The notes under the pieces are model-generated. The model did no database searches, was not told the origin of the DNA, and saw only the letters and a list, made by a program, of their open reading frames with translations. The translations under genes and the position numbers were made by a program. Below are positions 22,081-33,940 of a stretch of DNA of 64,000 nucleotides, piece by piece. The DNA lies in the NCBI GenBank assembly GCA_037367405.1, contig JAZKJV010003270.1:248001-312000 (forward strand), written 5' to 3'. Source of the stretch: Ottelia alismoides. Taxonomy: Eukaryota; Streptophyta; Magnoliopsida; Alismatales; Hydrocharitaceae. The number at the start of each line of letters is the position of its first letter. Position 1 is the stretch's first letter.

Positions 22081-23975
22081 TGGTGAATACCCATTCATTA
22101 CTTTATTCTTTTATTTTAGCTACAAAACCCATGCAAAACACATGTATATTTCTGTAAATATCAATAATTATCATTCAACATGCATTGTGTAATTATGAAT
22201 AATTAGCATGTTTTGTGCATAAATAAAAGAATAAAGAAATAAAAGAAAAAGAGGGAGATATTTAGAATAAATATTGAGCGACCTAATCCCAAGGGAGGGC
22301 TCAGCATGGGTCTAACCGCATAAAAACCCTAGTAGAGAGAGATAAGGAAGCTCATGTGTGTACATATATACTTGTAAATAAAATAAAAGTATTTTCCTCT
22401 TATTCAAATAAAAATGGGTTTGTATTTATATGTATATATTTGTAAATATTAAATTAAAATAAAAATGGAGAAAATGAAAATAAATAAAAATCCCCTTCTT
22501 CATTGTATAGAGACCATGTACATAGAACCACCATATCTATTTATTTCACCTTGTAAATAAATAAATAAAATTCCACAAAAATTGGTACATATTCCTTACT
22601 CCATATTATAGATAAATAAAATAAAAATCACAAAAATAAAAATAAAATAAAAGGAAATGAAAATAAAATCAATTTCCAACATTGTATATATACCATGTAT
22701 ATAAATGTATATAAGTATTTATTTAACCCTTGTAAATAATTAATAAAAATAAAATAAAAATACCCTTTTATTCCCAATTTTATTATATAAATAAATAAAA
22801 TATAAAATTGGAATAAAATGTACAAAAAAATTAATTAAAAATTAAAAATGTATATTGTATATACCTATATATAATAATACTATTTTGTAAATACCTAATT
22901 TATATTTCAAAAAAATAAATAAAAATCACAAAAAATAGTTTAAAAATAAAGAAACATTTTTCATGTGTTAACTTTTTCCAAATTTGGCCATTTACTATTT
23001 TTTATTTAATTTCTAAATATTTAATAAATGGCATGCTCTGATTGGTCCACAGGGGATGTGGACCCCCGGTCAACTCTCCCCCCAGGACCACCAGAGCCGG
23101 ATCATGCTCGCCCGACCCGTTTTCTCCTAATTCTTACCACTCAATCCGATCGCCACACCCCTTAACCCCAGGTCCTAATCCTTCCTCTTGCATCCGAGAT
23201 TCACGCCCGGTGGTAAGCCTAGTTCGTTCTTCCTAGTCGAACCTCGAGGCAAGGACCAGGAGATTCAGAAGCTTCTTCCTAGTCGACCTCGACCATCTGG
23301 TAAGCCTAGTTCGTTCTGTCTTTTGGCAATTTCCGTTTACGCCCAATTTCGTCCATTGTCGTCGACCATCGATTCTGGCCATATCGTCCACCCATTCCAT
23401 CGATTGACCCGACCATCACCTTCGCCTTACTTCCCCGCACGTTCTTCGCCCCTTCATCCGACCCAGTTCGCCACAGAACTAGGACTCGAACTCCTTCATC
23501 GTCGCTTCACCGGAGTTCCTCCGCCCCGACGCATCGTTCACCCATTCCGTCGCTAACCGGGTCGAGGCACTTTGCCCTCGACCCAGGAGTCTTTCTGTAC
23601 AGCTTTGTAGGTCAGAGGAGGTCCATCTGAGGACCTCAACTTCTAGGCACAGGAGCTCAGCTCCGCCGTTGTTGCCCGGGCTTCTCAGAGCTCGTTGGCG
23701 TCATCGGAGGGGGTCTTCATACGTGGGAGGCTCCGGCGACCCTTTTCCAATCAACAGCAGCCCCCGAGGAGGTCCACTGCGTGCGTATCGGGACGACGAA
23801 GTTCGTCGGCCACCTGTTCTTGGAGGACCCTCCAGAGCCGTCCATCTACCCTCGCTGTGCCAAATCCTTTGTGGACTGTTCGATTTAGGCAAGGAAGAGG
23901 CCAGTAGCAGCCACCGTCAGATCGACACGTGGCCTCTTCTCCGCCCTCCATCCAGCGAGGTTAGCCACATCGACT
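22081..23975 (+). repeat. 3' LTR of element B, truncated
   Basis: Corresponds to 8084-10114 of the 5' LTR. Identity is close from 22081 and ends at 23975 (CACATCGACT), after which the sequence is unrelated, so about 1.6 kb of the LTR is missing. An internal segment equivalent to roughly 9113-9378 is also deleted and replaced by a short filler. An extra segment not present in the 5' LTR lies near 22640-22740. Frames within it are not genes. Confidence 0.9.
23211..23230 (+). repeat. Filler duplication at a deletion junction in the 3' LTR
   Basis: TGGTAAGCCTAGTTCGTTCT occurs here and again at 23298-23317; the 5' LTR has it once (9435-9454). The extra copy sits exactly where about 270 bp of LTR is missing. 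Confidence 0.75.
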
Positions 23976-26692
23976 TATGCAGGTGTTATGCACAAAAAAA
24001 TGCATAAATAATATGAAGAGAATTAACAACGTAATGACTTATGTAGAGACAAAATAATATGATGCATGCATATTTTATTTGATTTTATGCAATTAAGCAT
24101 GATTCATACTGTAAGATATGCAATAGATGATTATGCAGACACTAGTGTATAAATATGCCTAAAATAATAAAATCAATGGGAAATCAAGTACAGATTAATT
24201 TCGGAGACAAATTGAGTAATAAAATGATTAATATCATCAACGAATAAAGAGCAATTGACATAATAGATCTCATAATATAGCATGAGTATTTAAGTGTCAA
24301 ATCAGTGAATAAAATGTGCTATGTGAAGAGAAAAACATTCTCAACAAAATGAAACTGAAATCAACTTAATTAGAGTTTGTATGCACAAGATATGATCGAA
24401 AGCGTGCATGGGCATGAATGTAGTAGAAATATGCAAAATAAAATGAGATAAATATGCAATTTGGTCCATCGCATAGGCATAAATGTAATTATAAACCCGA
24501 CTAGGTATTCTTGCAATTTTTCCAAATGCGCACGTGCCTAAAGGGACCATCTTAAATCAGGTAGCTCACGGGGATGATCTGCAATTTATCTAGCCCGCAT
24601 GCACGTAGCATGCATGCAGGGTAGGCTTGGGCACGGAGAGAGGTTCAAGCTGGCTCATAGGTTGGGTCGGTCATCTACAGGGTCAAAAACCACATGGTGT
24701 GGCCTCGCGCTTTGGAAATTGGCTTGGTTCTGCCCAAGCCTAGAGGTTCGGGGGAACAACATGGCGTCATCTCGGTCTTTGGTTGGCCGCCAAGGGAGGG
24801 CCATCCAACGACAACTTCTCTTCTTTCCAGCCATGATGGTGGTGGCGCAAATGGAACTCCGGCAGGATGCTTGGAGCTCCACCCAACCCCTCCATCCATA
24901 TTGAAGCTCTAGGAAGAACCCTGGAGAGTTGGCGAAGAAGATATGATGGAGGAGGATGATGTGGGCTATCTTGAATTCTGTGACGACGTGAGCTCGCTAG
25001 AGGGGCCGCTCAAGAGCGGAGCTATTGTGCAGGCTCCGACCATTGAAGGAGTGTGTACCTGCAAGCATTAACAATAGATAAAGCAAGTGTTGTGCATGCG
25101 AGGTGAGTTAAATGGAATTCTGTTGGAGCGAGGGAGTGAAGGATAAAAGCTTGTTCTCCGTTGAGGCGAAGAAAAAGGGGAGCGGGCATGAGGGAGGTTA
25201 TGCATAAGGGAAACAATCCAACAGAGGGTGTAACGAAGATGGAGGTGGTGTGGCAAACCTCATCAGATGGTCAATTATCGGTGAGGATGAGTGAGCGTCA
25301 GATTATTCGTAGAAAAGTCAAAGAAAATGAGGAGGGAGAGTACATGGTCTTCAACGATGGTGGAGGTAGTGGCTTGGGCTGAGGACCTGGATGGAACTCG
25401 GGTTATCGCACATTTCGCTCAGTCACGATGAGGAGCTTGGGCAGCCGCAAGCATGGCTGTAACTTGACCTGAGTCATGGGTCGCATTTGGAGCAAAAGAG
25501 CTATCATCGCCTCCATGCTCTGCCTCTCTCTATCACAAAGAGATGGAGGGTAGCTGGGCCGTCGCTCGAGCAATGGTGGATGAAGTGGAAGTGGGGCGGA
25601 GGGGTGTTATTTAAGGTGGAGGTCTTTGGTGTTATGATGGTGAAGCGGGAATTGCAACAGCCATACGATGGAGTTATGGTACGGATATGAGGTATTGATG
25701 GCTGCGTGAATGTCGTAAGGGATGCAACTATGTGGACAAGTTGTTAGATCGTGAATGAGCGTGGGGGTTTGGAGGCCAAAAAAAGGAGGGTGGAGGAAGG
25801 TGTAACATCCAAAGGGGGTTTAGCTGGGGTGGAAGACGACTTCCTGATCATTGGATCATGTGATCCAGCTTTTGTGATGAGGGCACAAGATGACAGCTAA
25901 GATTAGATGACTCGATCTGATCGTGTGGCAGAGATTGATGCACATGCATGTGGTTGGGAAGGAGCTGGGGGTTTCACACAATGATGGAGGTGGAATGAGT
26001 GACGTGGAAGGACCGGGGACACTAGATGGGGGAAGATCTTGCGGTTGAGGTTGGGGCACTAGGGTTCATATGAGATCAAGAGGGTATGATCCAAGGGATG
26101 TGAGAGAGCAGGAGATGGGTGGTTGAGATGGAGGCATAAGGTGAGGATCCATGGGTCCAGGAAGCGGTGGGTGGCACAAGGAGAAGTGACAATGTGGGCA
26201 GCCCAGAGGGTGCCATGTGGCCCAACCAGATTATTCAGAAAATAGGAGAAGAATAGAAATTAAGAAAGAAACAAAAGGAAGCAAAATTAACAAAAAAGAT
26301 AAAACCTGAAAGTTGTAGATCTCGATGAGAGCTACAAGCTTCATGTTTAACAAAAAGTCAAAAAACATCATTTGTACAAATAAATATTTTTGAAAGTATT
26401 TTTAAGTAATTAAAAGCACTTATTTTAGATGGTTTTGTTATTTTTTGCATTATAATTTCTTTTTAAAGCTCAAAACAATATCTACAATATTTATCTAATT
26501 TTCTTAGGATTTTTAATATAAGAGAAAATAAAGGATATATTAGTGATAAATATACAATAATTAGGGTTAGGGTTAATTACATGGAGAAGTATTATTTCTA
26601 TAGATGCGGTATTGTTGAAGATTTGGAATGAAGTTCTTCCTCTTCGAGGATAAAAAGAGAGAATAGCGATGATCAATAAGAGATTCATCTCA
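23976..26692 (-). repeat. LTR-like block X, probably a diverged Athila-type LTR on the minus strand
   Basis: No gene is supported. The layout mirrors A's LTR: an A/T-rich part with words such as ATATGCAATTT and AAATGTAATTA (23976-24540), a CACGTG site at 24531, a G/C-rich block (24550-26230), then A/T-rich sequence with an AGATCTCGATGAGAGCT motif (26317-26333). The minus strand at 26692 reads TGAGATGAATCTC, resembling the TGATGAATC LTR start of A. The inner end is not visible because the block abuts B's truncated LTR. Reading frames at 24599-25690 overlap on both strands and are not convincing. Confidence 0.4.
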
Positions 26693-26693
26693 C

Positions 26694-26927
26694 CTATGAA
26701 GAGAGGATTTCCTGTGTCAAAATTTCATTCAAAGAAACTTGTTGATCATTGATATCAACTATTTCACAATCTTCCGCTAGTTATGGTTTGCCTTCATCAT
26801 ATGCAGCTTTCGGCTCGACGTTCATGTCCATCGTGACCTTGTCACTGTAGGAGCGAAATGTAATGTTTCCAGACCCATAGTCAACGACAGCTTGGACAGA
26901 TCAAAGGAACGATCGATAAAGAATTAT
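26694..26927 (-). pseudogene. Gypsy protease C-terminal relic
   Basis: The minus-strand frame reads a degenerate GRPFL-like motif (DRSFL), a stop (TGA), then AVVDYGSGNITFRS, which resembles the end of plant Gypsy retropepsins (GRPFL, then an Ala-rich helix and a hydrophobic strand). A further stop falls about 45 codons later and a final TAG at 26694-26696. It abuts LTR-like block X on the left and the copia LTR on the right. It is probably a leftover of another minus-strand Athila-like element that served as insertion target. Confidence 0.5.
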
Positions 26928-29274
26928 TGGACTTGTAAGCCCTCGATGATTGATTAATGTCATAAAAGTTATAGTTTTATCATGCCCATATGAAATGAAA
27001 TTAATGAATGTGAATGCACTTTACTATTAAGGCCCCTTTGTACAATTAGGGTTATGTACCATGGCCTTATTGAATACTATGCAGCTGGGAGGACATAACT
27101 GACTTCAAACTTGTGATATTCAATACAAATATCCCGTCTGAGAAAGAGATGGCAATCTTTCTCTAAATATTGATTTCCATCTGACTTCTTGATGCATGTC
27201 CTCTGTATAAAAATGGAGATTCAAAAGTGTTGGAATAATGAAGTCAAAGAGTAGACTTGATGAGGTCGAGATAAAATAAGACCTGAATTGTAACTATCAC
27301 AATCATGCACACATCCTTTGACTTGAGACATATGCATCTATATGCATGAGTATGAATATTTGATAAATCGATAGGTTGGTAACCTAGCCAAGGTTTATAT
27401 ATTGGCACATTGGTGTGAATATGTAGACGTATGAGATGTATGATCTCTTGAAGGAATTATACATGTTCATAGTTGATGAACCAGGAGACAGAGCTCACTC
27501 ATGAGATATTTTGGGGTTAAAATGAATTTCGTGCATGGTTATCTTGTTTATAAGATATGACACGAATTTGAGATATTAATATATTCTTTTGGAAAGTATA
27601 TGATTAGTATTGTCTCTCAATTATCAAATGAGAAATTTATTGACACTTTTTGAAGAAGATAGTCAAACTAGGATATTAACTTAGGATTTATCAATGTCTT
27701 CTAGTGTGAAGGGTGGAATACTCAGTGTTACTTTTATTGTTGTAATGGATCATCTATCATGATACTTCCATACCAAAGAAGCGATGAAACATGATGGATT
27801 TTAGTGACTCCATTTAGATAGATAATTGGTGATTTAATTGGATTAAATCACAATTCATCTGAATCAATTTCCTATTTGAATTCCAATTTCAATATCCAAA
27901 TGTTGAAACAAAAATGGTCATGGAAATTGAAATATGTAAGCTTCTTGAGCTCATTTCATAGCTCGAAATGGTTTGGACTATGATTAGAAATGGTCAAGGA
28001 AGTTGGATTCAGCCCACCGACACTTTGTCCAGCTCTTGGAGTTTGATGTGTTTTATTGATCTCACTTAGAGTGTAAAGTATTAAAGCTCGATCTAAACAT
28101 TCGTAAGTTACGGAATTTTGCAAAAATAGAATAAAAACTAAAAATGGATAGTTATCCACATTTCAAGTCACTCTACATGGTTAATATGATCTCCCTGACA
28201 TTATCTTTAAGTATTTTCATTCCTATCTCATGGGTCCTAATCGTATTAAGACTCATACTTGTTAATGGCAATATTATAATAATTATAATTATTACATATT
28301 ATTGATTAGGGAAATTTTGCGAATATGATTTACAAGCATAACTCATTAATTAATGTGAATAGTTATTTACAATAATTAATACTTATATAGCTGTTATTCA
28401 TATAAATATTTATGTAAACATTATTTACATAAATTTTCCAAGGCATGAGATTATGTGAATTTGATTCACAGTAATTTTGTAGATGTAAATGAGATTTACA
28501 AATATATTTGGGCTCATGAATATGATTCATAATATTAGAAGATTTTTATAATTTCTCCAATGTTGGTAATATGACTATCAAGTGAATTAATTAATTAAAT
28601 TTGCAACAACAACTTCCATTTATGGAAGGTGGTGGGCGTGTATACTAAGTATACATGATCCACGATGTTGTTGAGTTCTATTGCTTATTTTATTATAATT
28701 AATTACTATTGATTGGAGATAGTAAGGATATGATCCTTATTGAATTAGGACTTGATCGTAGTCCTTGATTTAAAATCCAAGGGTTACGATGGTACATGTT
28801 GGATATGTACAATAAGTATAAAAAGAGGGCTATGCTCTCTCTTTTTGAAACAATGCTAACAGCAACATCTTCCTCTAAATTTCATGCCGCTTGAAATAGA
28901 AAGATTCTCAAGTGTCATGAACTATTATAACTCTCTTATTGTTGCTCTAGTCGATGTCCGGGTTCATGATAAGCAGCACGACTCATCTCCATGCTCACGA
29001 GAGAGAAGTGTGAATATCAGACTTCAATTCAGGAAATTTATTTTGTAGAAACTCATGCATCAAAGGTAATCCTGATTTACCTCTCTTATTCATCATGAGT
29101 ATTAGAAATCATAAAGGAAATCATTTCGCTATTATCTTTGATTTCTAGATGCACAAATCGGTGTGCCACATTTTCTAGTTCATACATTGAACTAACATTA
29201 TTGTGGCAAATTGTTTGATAAATATTCCATGTTTTCTGTAATGCATAGTAAATACTTTGTATTTACTTCCTTCA
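26928..29274 (+). repeat. 5' LTR of Copia-1
   Basis: Homologous to 39721-42354 in the same orientation and to 33941-36457 inverted. Shared landmarks include ACAATTAGGGTTATGTACCA (27036), TGATGCATGTCCTCTG, and GGAAAGTATATGAT near the middle. The right end CCTTCA at 29274 is followed at once by the primer site. The left end (about 26928) is less certain because similarity weakens there. It contains a TATA box at 28817 and NNG-centred palindromes at 28454-28530. Confidence 0.75.
28817..28824 (+). promoter_or_regulatory. TATA box of Copia-1 LTR
   Basis: TATAAAAA followed by GAGGGC. The two related LTRs carry TATA boxes at equivalent places (34507-34513 inverted, and 41769-41776), which supports a real promoter element. 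Confidence 0.7.
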
Positions 29275-29276
29275 AT

Positions 29277-29288
29277 TTTTATCAGAGC
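29277..29288 (+). other. Primer-binding site of Copia-1 (tRNA-Met type, degenerate)
   Basis: TTTTATCAGAGC against the canonical TGGTATCAGAGC complementary to initiator tRNA-Met; the GG is replaced by TT. It lies two bases after the LTR end CCTTCA. Confidence 0.75.
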
Positions 29289-31087
29289 CATAATTTAGAG
29301 GATTTGTAGTGCATCCAAGTTTGATGAACAATCGGCTAGATCATCCCGATTGTCAGGTACATTATCTTGCGATAATTTTAATGATTCGAATGATTCGGTG
29401 ACTTTCGAAGTATATACCATTTTCCCTATTTTTAAACGTAATATATATGAGGTCTGGTAGGTCTAGACTCATATTCAATAATTCACCAATTGTTGGTGAC
29501 ATTCCATAGAAGATTCAGACGTTAAAAGGGATCGCAGACACTGATTTCGACTAAAGATTGTAGCAAGAAAATATTTATTTTTAGGATCCTATTTTTGGTT
29601 CATATAACATTATAAAATACTGATTGATAAGTCAAAGATCACGTCCTCAATTAGTACAAAACATTTCAGGCAATTCCGACTGTGCGACCTCGAGGAATTG
29701 GATTTCTCCATAGGTGAAGTTGGAAGAGGAATACATCGTCTTATTGACTTGTTTCTCATATTTTGGGGCTCAAAATTAATGGAAATATAATTCATATATT
29801 TACGTCAGATGTTGGAACTAATATTTTAGAAATATCATCAGTCAGAATGAATTTTATGTCCAAGTTACATGATACTTTCTAATTTGAAGTGCAATGGTCA
29901 CTGCTTGCAAATTCGAATCTGAAATGACTATTTATTTATTTTGGAAATATGTAATAAAATATAATGTCTTTTTATTTCATATTTTTCTTATTTAGTAATG
30001 CACTAGATCTTTTGAAATTAAAAAAAGGAGTTTTTTTAATTCAAGAAATGTCTAAATTATTGCACTAGACCTTTTTAGGAAATTAAAAAGAGTTTTACAT
30101 TCCAGAAATATCTGAGAGATACTATATAGTATCATACACAGTCAAAATATTGACAAAACTTCTATACAATATGTACCAATTATGTTGTCTCGAATTGATT
30201 CGGAGAAGGTGTCTAGGCCGTGGAAATACTAATGGGTTACTTAATTGGCACCCTATACCGTATTTGCTATGGAAGTGCTCCTAGTTAGCATTGTTTGTCG
30301 AACCTGGTTGGATCCGTTTCAATGAAAGGTGGCATGAGGAATCATAGCATACTTTAAAAACTAAAATTGGAACATTAAATTGTACTAAGTGAGGATGTAA
30401 TACTATATGGTAACATTAAGTGCATAAAAGATCAATCCTTAGACTCTATCTCTTAGATTAATCATGAGAATATGATTTGAATTGATTAATTATGAACTTA
30501 AACTTGATATGGACTAAGTCATATGATGGCATCTATGGTCTCCTACCATTGAGAAGAACTTCGTCACCATGGGTGTATTTTTGGAGATGTTGATGTATAT
30601 TCATGACTCCAAAATACAAATAGCCATCAAATAGGGTTCTTTATTTCTCGAAAGGGATGGATTGTTTGCATAGTGACCCCAATATTGTTCCCTATATTAT
30701 TGAGGCTGCATTGGATTGCGCATAACATAAATTGCAATTCTCTCATTGACGGTTGGTTTAATTGACAACATGCTAACTCCATATATGTGGAGGGTGTGGG
30801 TGTTGAAGACCAAAATAGGAATACAAGTTGGACTTGTAAGGTGGAAAGAGTGACCGCTTTTTTCATCATAGTTGTATTTTCTCATATTATTATGGTGCAA
30901 TGAAAATGGAAAGGAGACAAAGATCTCCTAGTGAGGTCTTTGGTTAGCTTACCTCATGCTTTGAAAGATTCGAAGGGAAAGCATTTAAAAGTACAAAAAA
31001 TACGAGAACTCCTGATTTAAAATAATAAATCGTTTAATTTCTTTAATCAAGGTTTTATAGTGTATTCTTTTTTTCCTTTGATTTCAA
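29289..31087 (+). other. Leader of Copia-1
   Basis: About 1.8 kb, A/T-rich, between the primer site and the gag ATG. I find no convincing coding frame or structured repeat in it. Short frames on the minus strand (near 29610 and 30630-30900) show no recognisable domain. Confidence 0.5.
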
Positions 31088-31957
31088 ATGAAATCTCTCA
31101 ACCCACTTAACAAACTGCTTGAGGTTAATCAAGTGATCAACCCCAATTATTCAGATTGCATCTGAAATTTGAAGCTAGTGCTTTCAGCTGAGCACATCAT
31201 GTATGTGCTCTCTAACAACAAGTATGAGGACCCTCATTCCAAAGATGCTCGAGATTTTAACAAGTAGTGGGACGAGGACCACATGTTGGCTCCTTGCTAC
31301 ATTCTTAATTACTTATCTAATATGCTTCAAAAGCAACATATAGATATGGAATTGGCTCAGGACATCTTGGCAAATCTGAAGTAGATGTTTGGCGAAGTGA
31401 AACGCTTTCAGCGGTATCATTTAATGAAATAGATGCTTCATTAAAAGATGCAAGAAGACACTATGTTTTGGGATCATGTACTCAAAATGCTTAGGTATAT
31501 CCATGAGATGAAGACTTTAGGAGATGAGATGCATTGTTTCTTCCTATTGTCTCTTCCTAAATCTTTCAATAACTGCATTGTTTCTTACCATATGAATAAG
31601 TTGGAACATACAAACACTGAGTTACTTGCTTCATTTAGATCCATTGAGGAAATCATGAAGAAAGAGAATCCCTCGGACAATGCAATGGTTGCACAGGTCA
31701 AAAGGAAGCGCGATAGGAAGCAAGGATCCAAGAAGGCTCCATCACAAAAGAAGAAGAAGAAGAACCAAGCCATCGACACCTCTTCAAATGCTTATACACA
31801 TCTGACATCCAAGAAAGGGGATTTATGCCATCACTATAAAAAGCCAAGACAATATCGCAACTGTCCAGAGTACCTAAAGACCATTGAGAAGGGAAACGGT
31901 GATGCCCTGACAGGTAACTCATCTACTTTCATCATTAAAACCAACTTACTCATATGA
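31088..31957 (+). pseudogene. gag: gag of Copia-1 with stops
   Basis: One frame runs from the ATG at 31088 to 31957. The first 120 codons contain several stops (31169, 31265, 31382, 31430 and 31442). From 31448 it is open for 169 codons. Family features are FNK-WDED, YILNYLSN, an LANLK helix, MNKLEHTNTELL and the Lys-rich stretch before the zinc knuckle. The knuckle reads CHHYKKPRQYRNC. A C-x2-C-x4-H-x4-C pattern is expected, so the second Cys and the His are lost and nucleic-acid binding would fail. Confidence 0.8.
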
Positions 31958-33300
31958 TGAGAAGATAGTTGGATTGTTTATCCGGGTGTTTCTGTTCTTG
32001 TATAAAATTTGTTGCATATGTTTCAGGAAACTAGAAGTCTTGATGATGGGGAGAAAGTCATCCAGATGAAATCTGACACAACTACTGCAACAGTCTCCAT
32101 TGGAACATGCTGACTATCATTGTCTAGTGGAAAAGTCCTAATTATTAGCGAATGACTCTATGTTATTGATGTTAGAAGGAACCTTTTATCTGTATCTAAA
32201 TTAGTTGGACATGGATATTCATTCCTATTGTGTAATAAACTTATCATAATTCATTATGGTAATTTTATGGTAGATGGTTTATTAACAGTATGTGGACTCT
32301 ATGAATTGAACATGCATGATTGTGTTATGAATGACAATACCACCGATAACATTAATATTAATAATATTATTAAAACCCCTAAATGATTTACGGAGGATGG
32401 AAACCATTCAACTATGATCTGGCATCAAAGACTTGGACAAGTATTCATTGATATGATCAATAAACTGGTAAAGGATGGTCCCCTACATTTCTGGAAGTAT
32501 GTGATTTACCAACTTACGGACATTGTATTCATGGGAAAACTTCCAAGGCACCCTTCTCTAAGAAAGGTGAATGACATGAAGGTTATTGTACATGATACAT
32601 ACTAATGTATGTGGTCCCTTTCGTACTGTGACTCGAAATGGACACCAATATTATGTGACCTTTATTGATGACCATTCGTGGATTGATTTTATCTTCTTAT
32701 TATGTCACAAATATCAAACCTTTAAAGTTCAAAGAGTTCATGGATTTGGTTGAGAACCAAACAAGAAAGAAGATAAAACAAATTCGATCTGACCAAGGTG
32801 GTGAATACCTCTCAGATGAATTCAAATAATATTTTAAAGAGAGAAGAACTATTTCAGTCTCACTCCTACATGTACTCCTCTAATCAACAGAGTTGCGAAG
32901 ACACAACAAAACCATGTTGGACATGGTAAGATCAATGATGAGTAAAACAAACTTACCTCTCAGTTTATAGGGACATGGAATAGAGATTGCAGCTTATGTC
33001 CTAAATAAGATTTCATCTAAATTTATATCAAAAACCCCTCATGAGCTTTGGTATGGTACCAAGACAAGTATATAATACTTGAGGATTTGGGGGTTGTCTG
33101 GTTCATGTAACAAATGTGGATGCAAGCTAGTTGGAATTCTGCACTAGAGAGTGCTACTTCATTGGATACATAAAGAATGGTATTGGATACCAATTTTATG
33201 ATCCTAATACTCAAAAGATATTTGTCTCTTGAGATGTCAAATTTCTAGAAGAGGTATTTCTTAGAAGTCAAGAAAATAATGAAGTTAAGGAACTAATCGA
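31958..33300 (+). pseudogene. Protease and integrase region of Copia-1, degenerate
   Basis: The protease remnant starts near 31965, where the family has Asp-Thr/Ser-Gly after a Trp; here the site reads WIVYPG, so the catalytic Asp is Tyr. The pre-integrase domain begins near 32414 (IWHQRLG, LVKDGPL). Integrase traces follow (GHQYYVTFIDDHS near 32640; SDQGGEY-like sequence near 32795 with stops and shifts). Near 33190 GYQFYDP-like sequence marks the integrase-RT junction. No long frame survives. Confidence 0.75.
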
Positions 33301-33940
33301 ATCTAGAGAGATTGATGAAGTTCCTACACTAGAAATTGAAGATAGAGAGTTGAAAATGACACGACAGTACCTCCTAGAAGGAGTACTAAGGTTGTAAGAC
33401 AACCTGAAAGATACGGATTCCATGTATCAGAAGAGTCTGATGATGATCCAACTTCATTTTATGAAGCTTTGGGTAATTGCGACCTGGATAACTAGATGCA
33501 AGCAATGATGTCTGAGATGGACTCCATGCACAAGAATGGTGTACGGACCCTCGAAGATTGACCTAAAGGAGTCTAACCCATTTGGTGCAAAGATCTTCAA
33601 AAGAAAGAAGGGACCTGATGTGAAGGTAGAGACCTTCAAAGCACGACTCATAGCCAAGGGTTACACATAGATAGAAGGCATCGATTATGATGAGACATTC
33701 TCTCTTCTGGCCATTTTTGAATCCATCAAGGCATTCCTGGCTATAGCTACATACCGGACTATGACATCAGGCAGACGGATGTCAAGGCCGCTTTTCTCAA
33801 TGGATTCATAGCTGAGGAAAGAAAGTGTACAAGCTGGAGAAATCCATCTATGGGCTCAAACATGCTTCTTATAGTTGGAACATCTGATTCAATGAAACCA
33901 TAAACAGTTATCATTTAGTTTGGAATTCAAAGAAAAAATA
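33301..33940 (+). pseudogene. N-terminal reverse transcriptase of Copia-1, truncated
   Basis: Traces run in shifting frames: PPRRSTK and the DDPTSFYEAL stretch (33370-33470), YDETFS (33685), a degenerate AFLNGF (33800), and KLEKSIYGLKHA near 33830. The matching minus-strand RT of Copia-2 contains the same motifs at 37560-37700. The sequence is cut before the YVDD catalytic box, where Copia-2's LTR begins (33941). The last five bases before the junction are AAATA. Confidence 0.75.

Larger units (their letters stand above)
8084..23975 (+). mobile_element. Element B: nearly complete Athila-like Ty3/Gypsy retrotransposon, inactivated
   Basis: The order is 5' LTR (8084-11702), primer-binding site (11706-11723), leader, gag, protease, reverse transcriptase, RNase H, integrase (13232-19991), non-coding 3' region, polypurine tract (22068-22080) and 3' LTR truncated at 23975. 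LTR identity is clear across long stretches, for example 8084 onward against 22081 onward. The protease-RT-RNase H-integrase order and tRNA-Asp primer site place it in the non-chromovirus Gypsy group. No envelope-like third frame is visible between integrase and the 3' LTR, although some Athila members carry one. About 20 in-frame stops and at least three frameshifts prevent expression of a full polyprotein. Confidence 0.92.
26928..33940 (+). mobile_element. Copia-1: Ty1/Copia element, 5' part, cut in its RT
   Basis: The order is 5' LTR (26928-29274), a primer site of the tRNA-Met type (29277-29288), leader, gag (31088-31957), protease, integrase and the start of RT. This protease-integrase-RT order defines Ty1/Copia. 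At 33940 the RT frame stops abruptly where the inverted LTR of Copia-2 begins. The rest of Copia-1 is expected beyond the right edge. Numerous stops and frameshifts mean it is dead. Confidence 0.85.

Noticed and set aside
24599..25690. Frames of 60-100 codons on both strands
   Set aside because: Low-similarity G/C-rich sequence with LTR-like layout; no domain, no consistent frame.
26561..26575. TTAGGGTTAGGGTTA, telomere-like
   Set aside because: Only two units, not the plant TTTAGGG repeat, and in A/T-rich LTR-like sequence.
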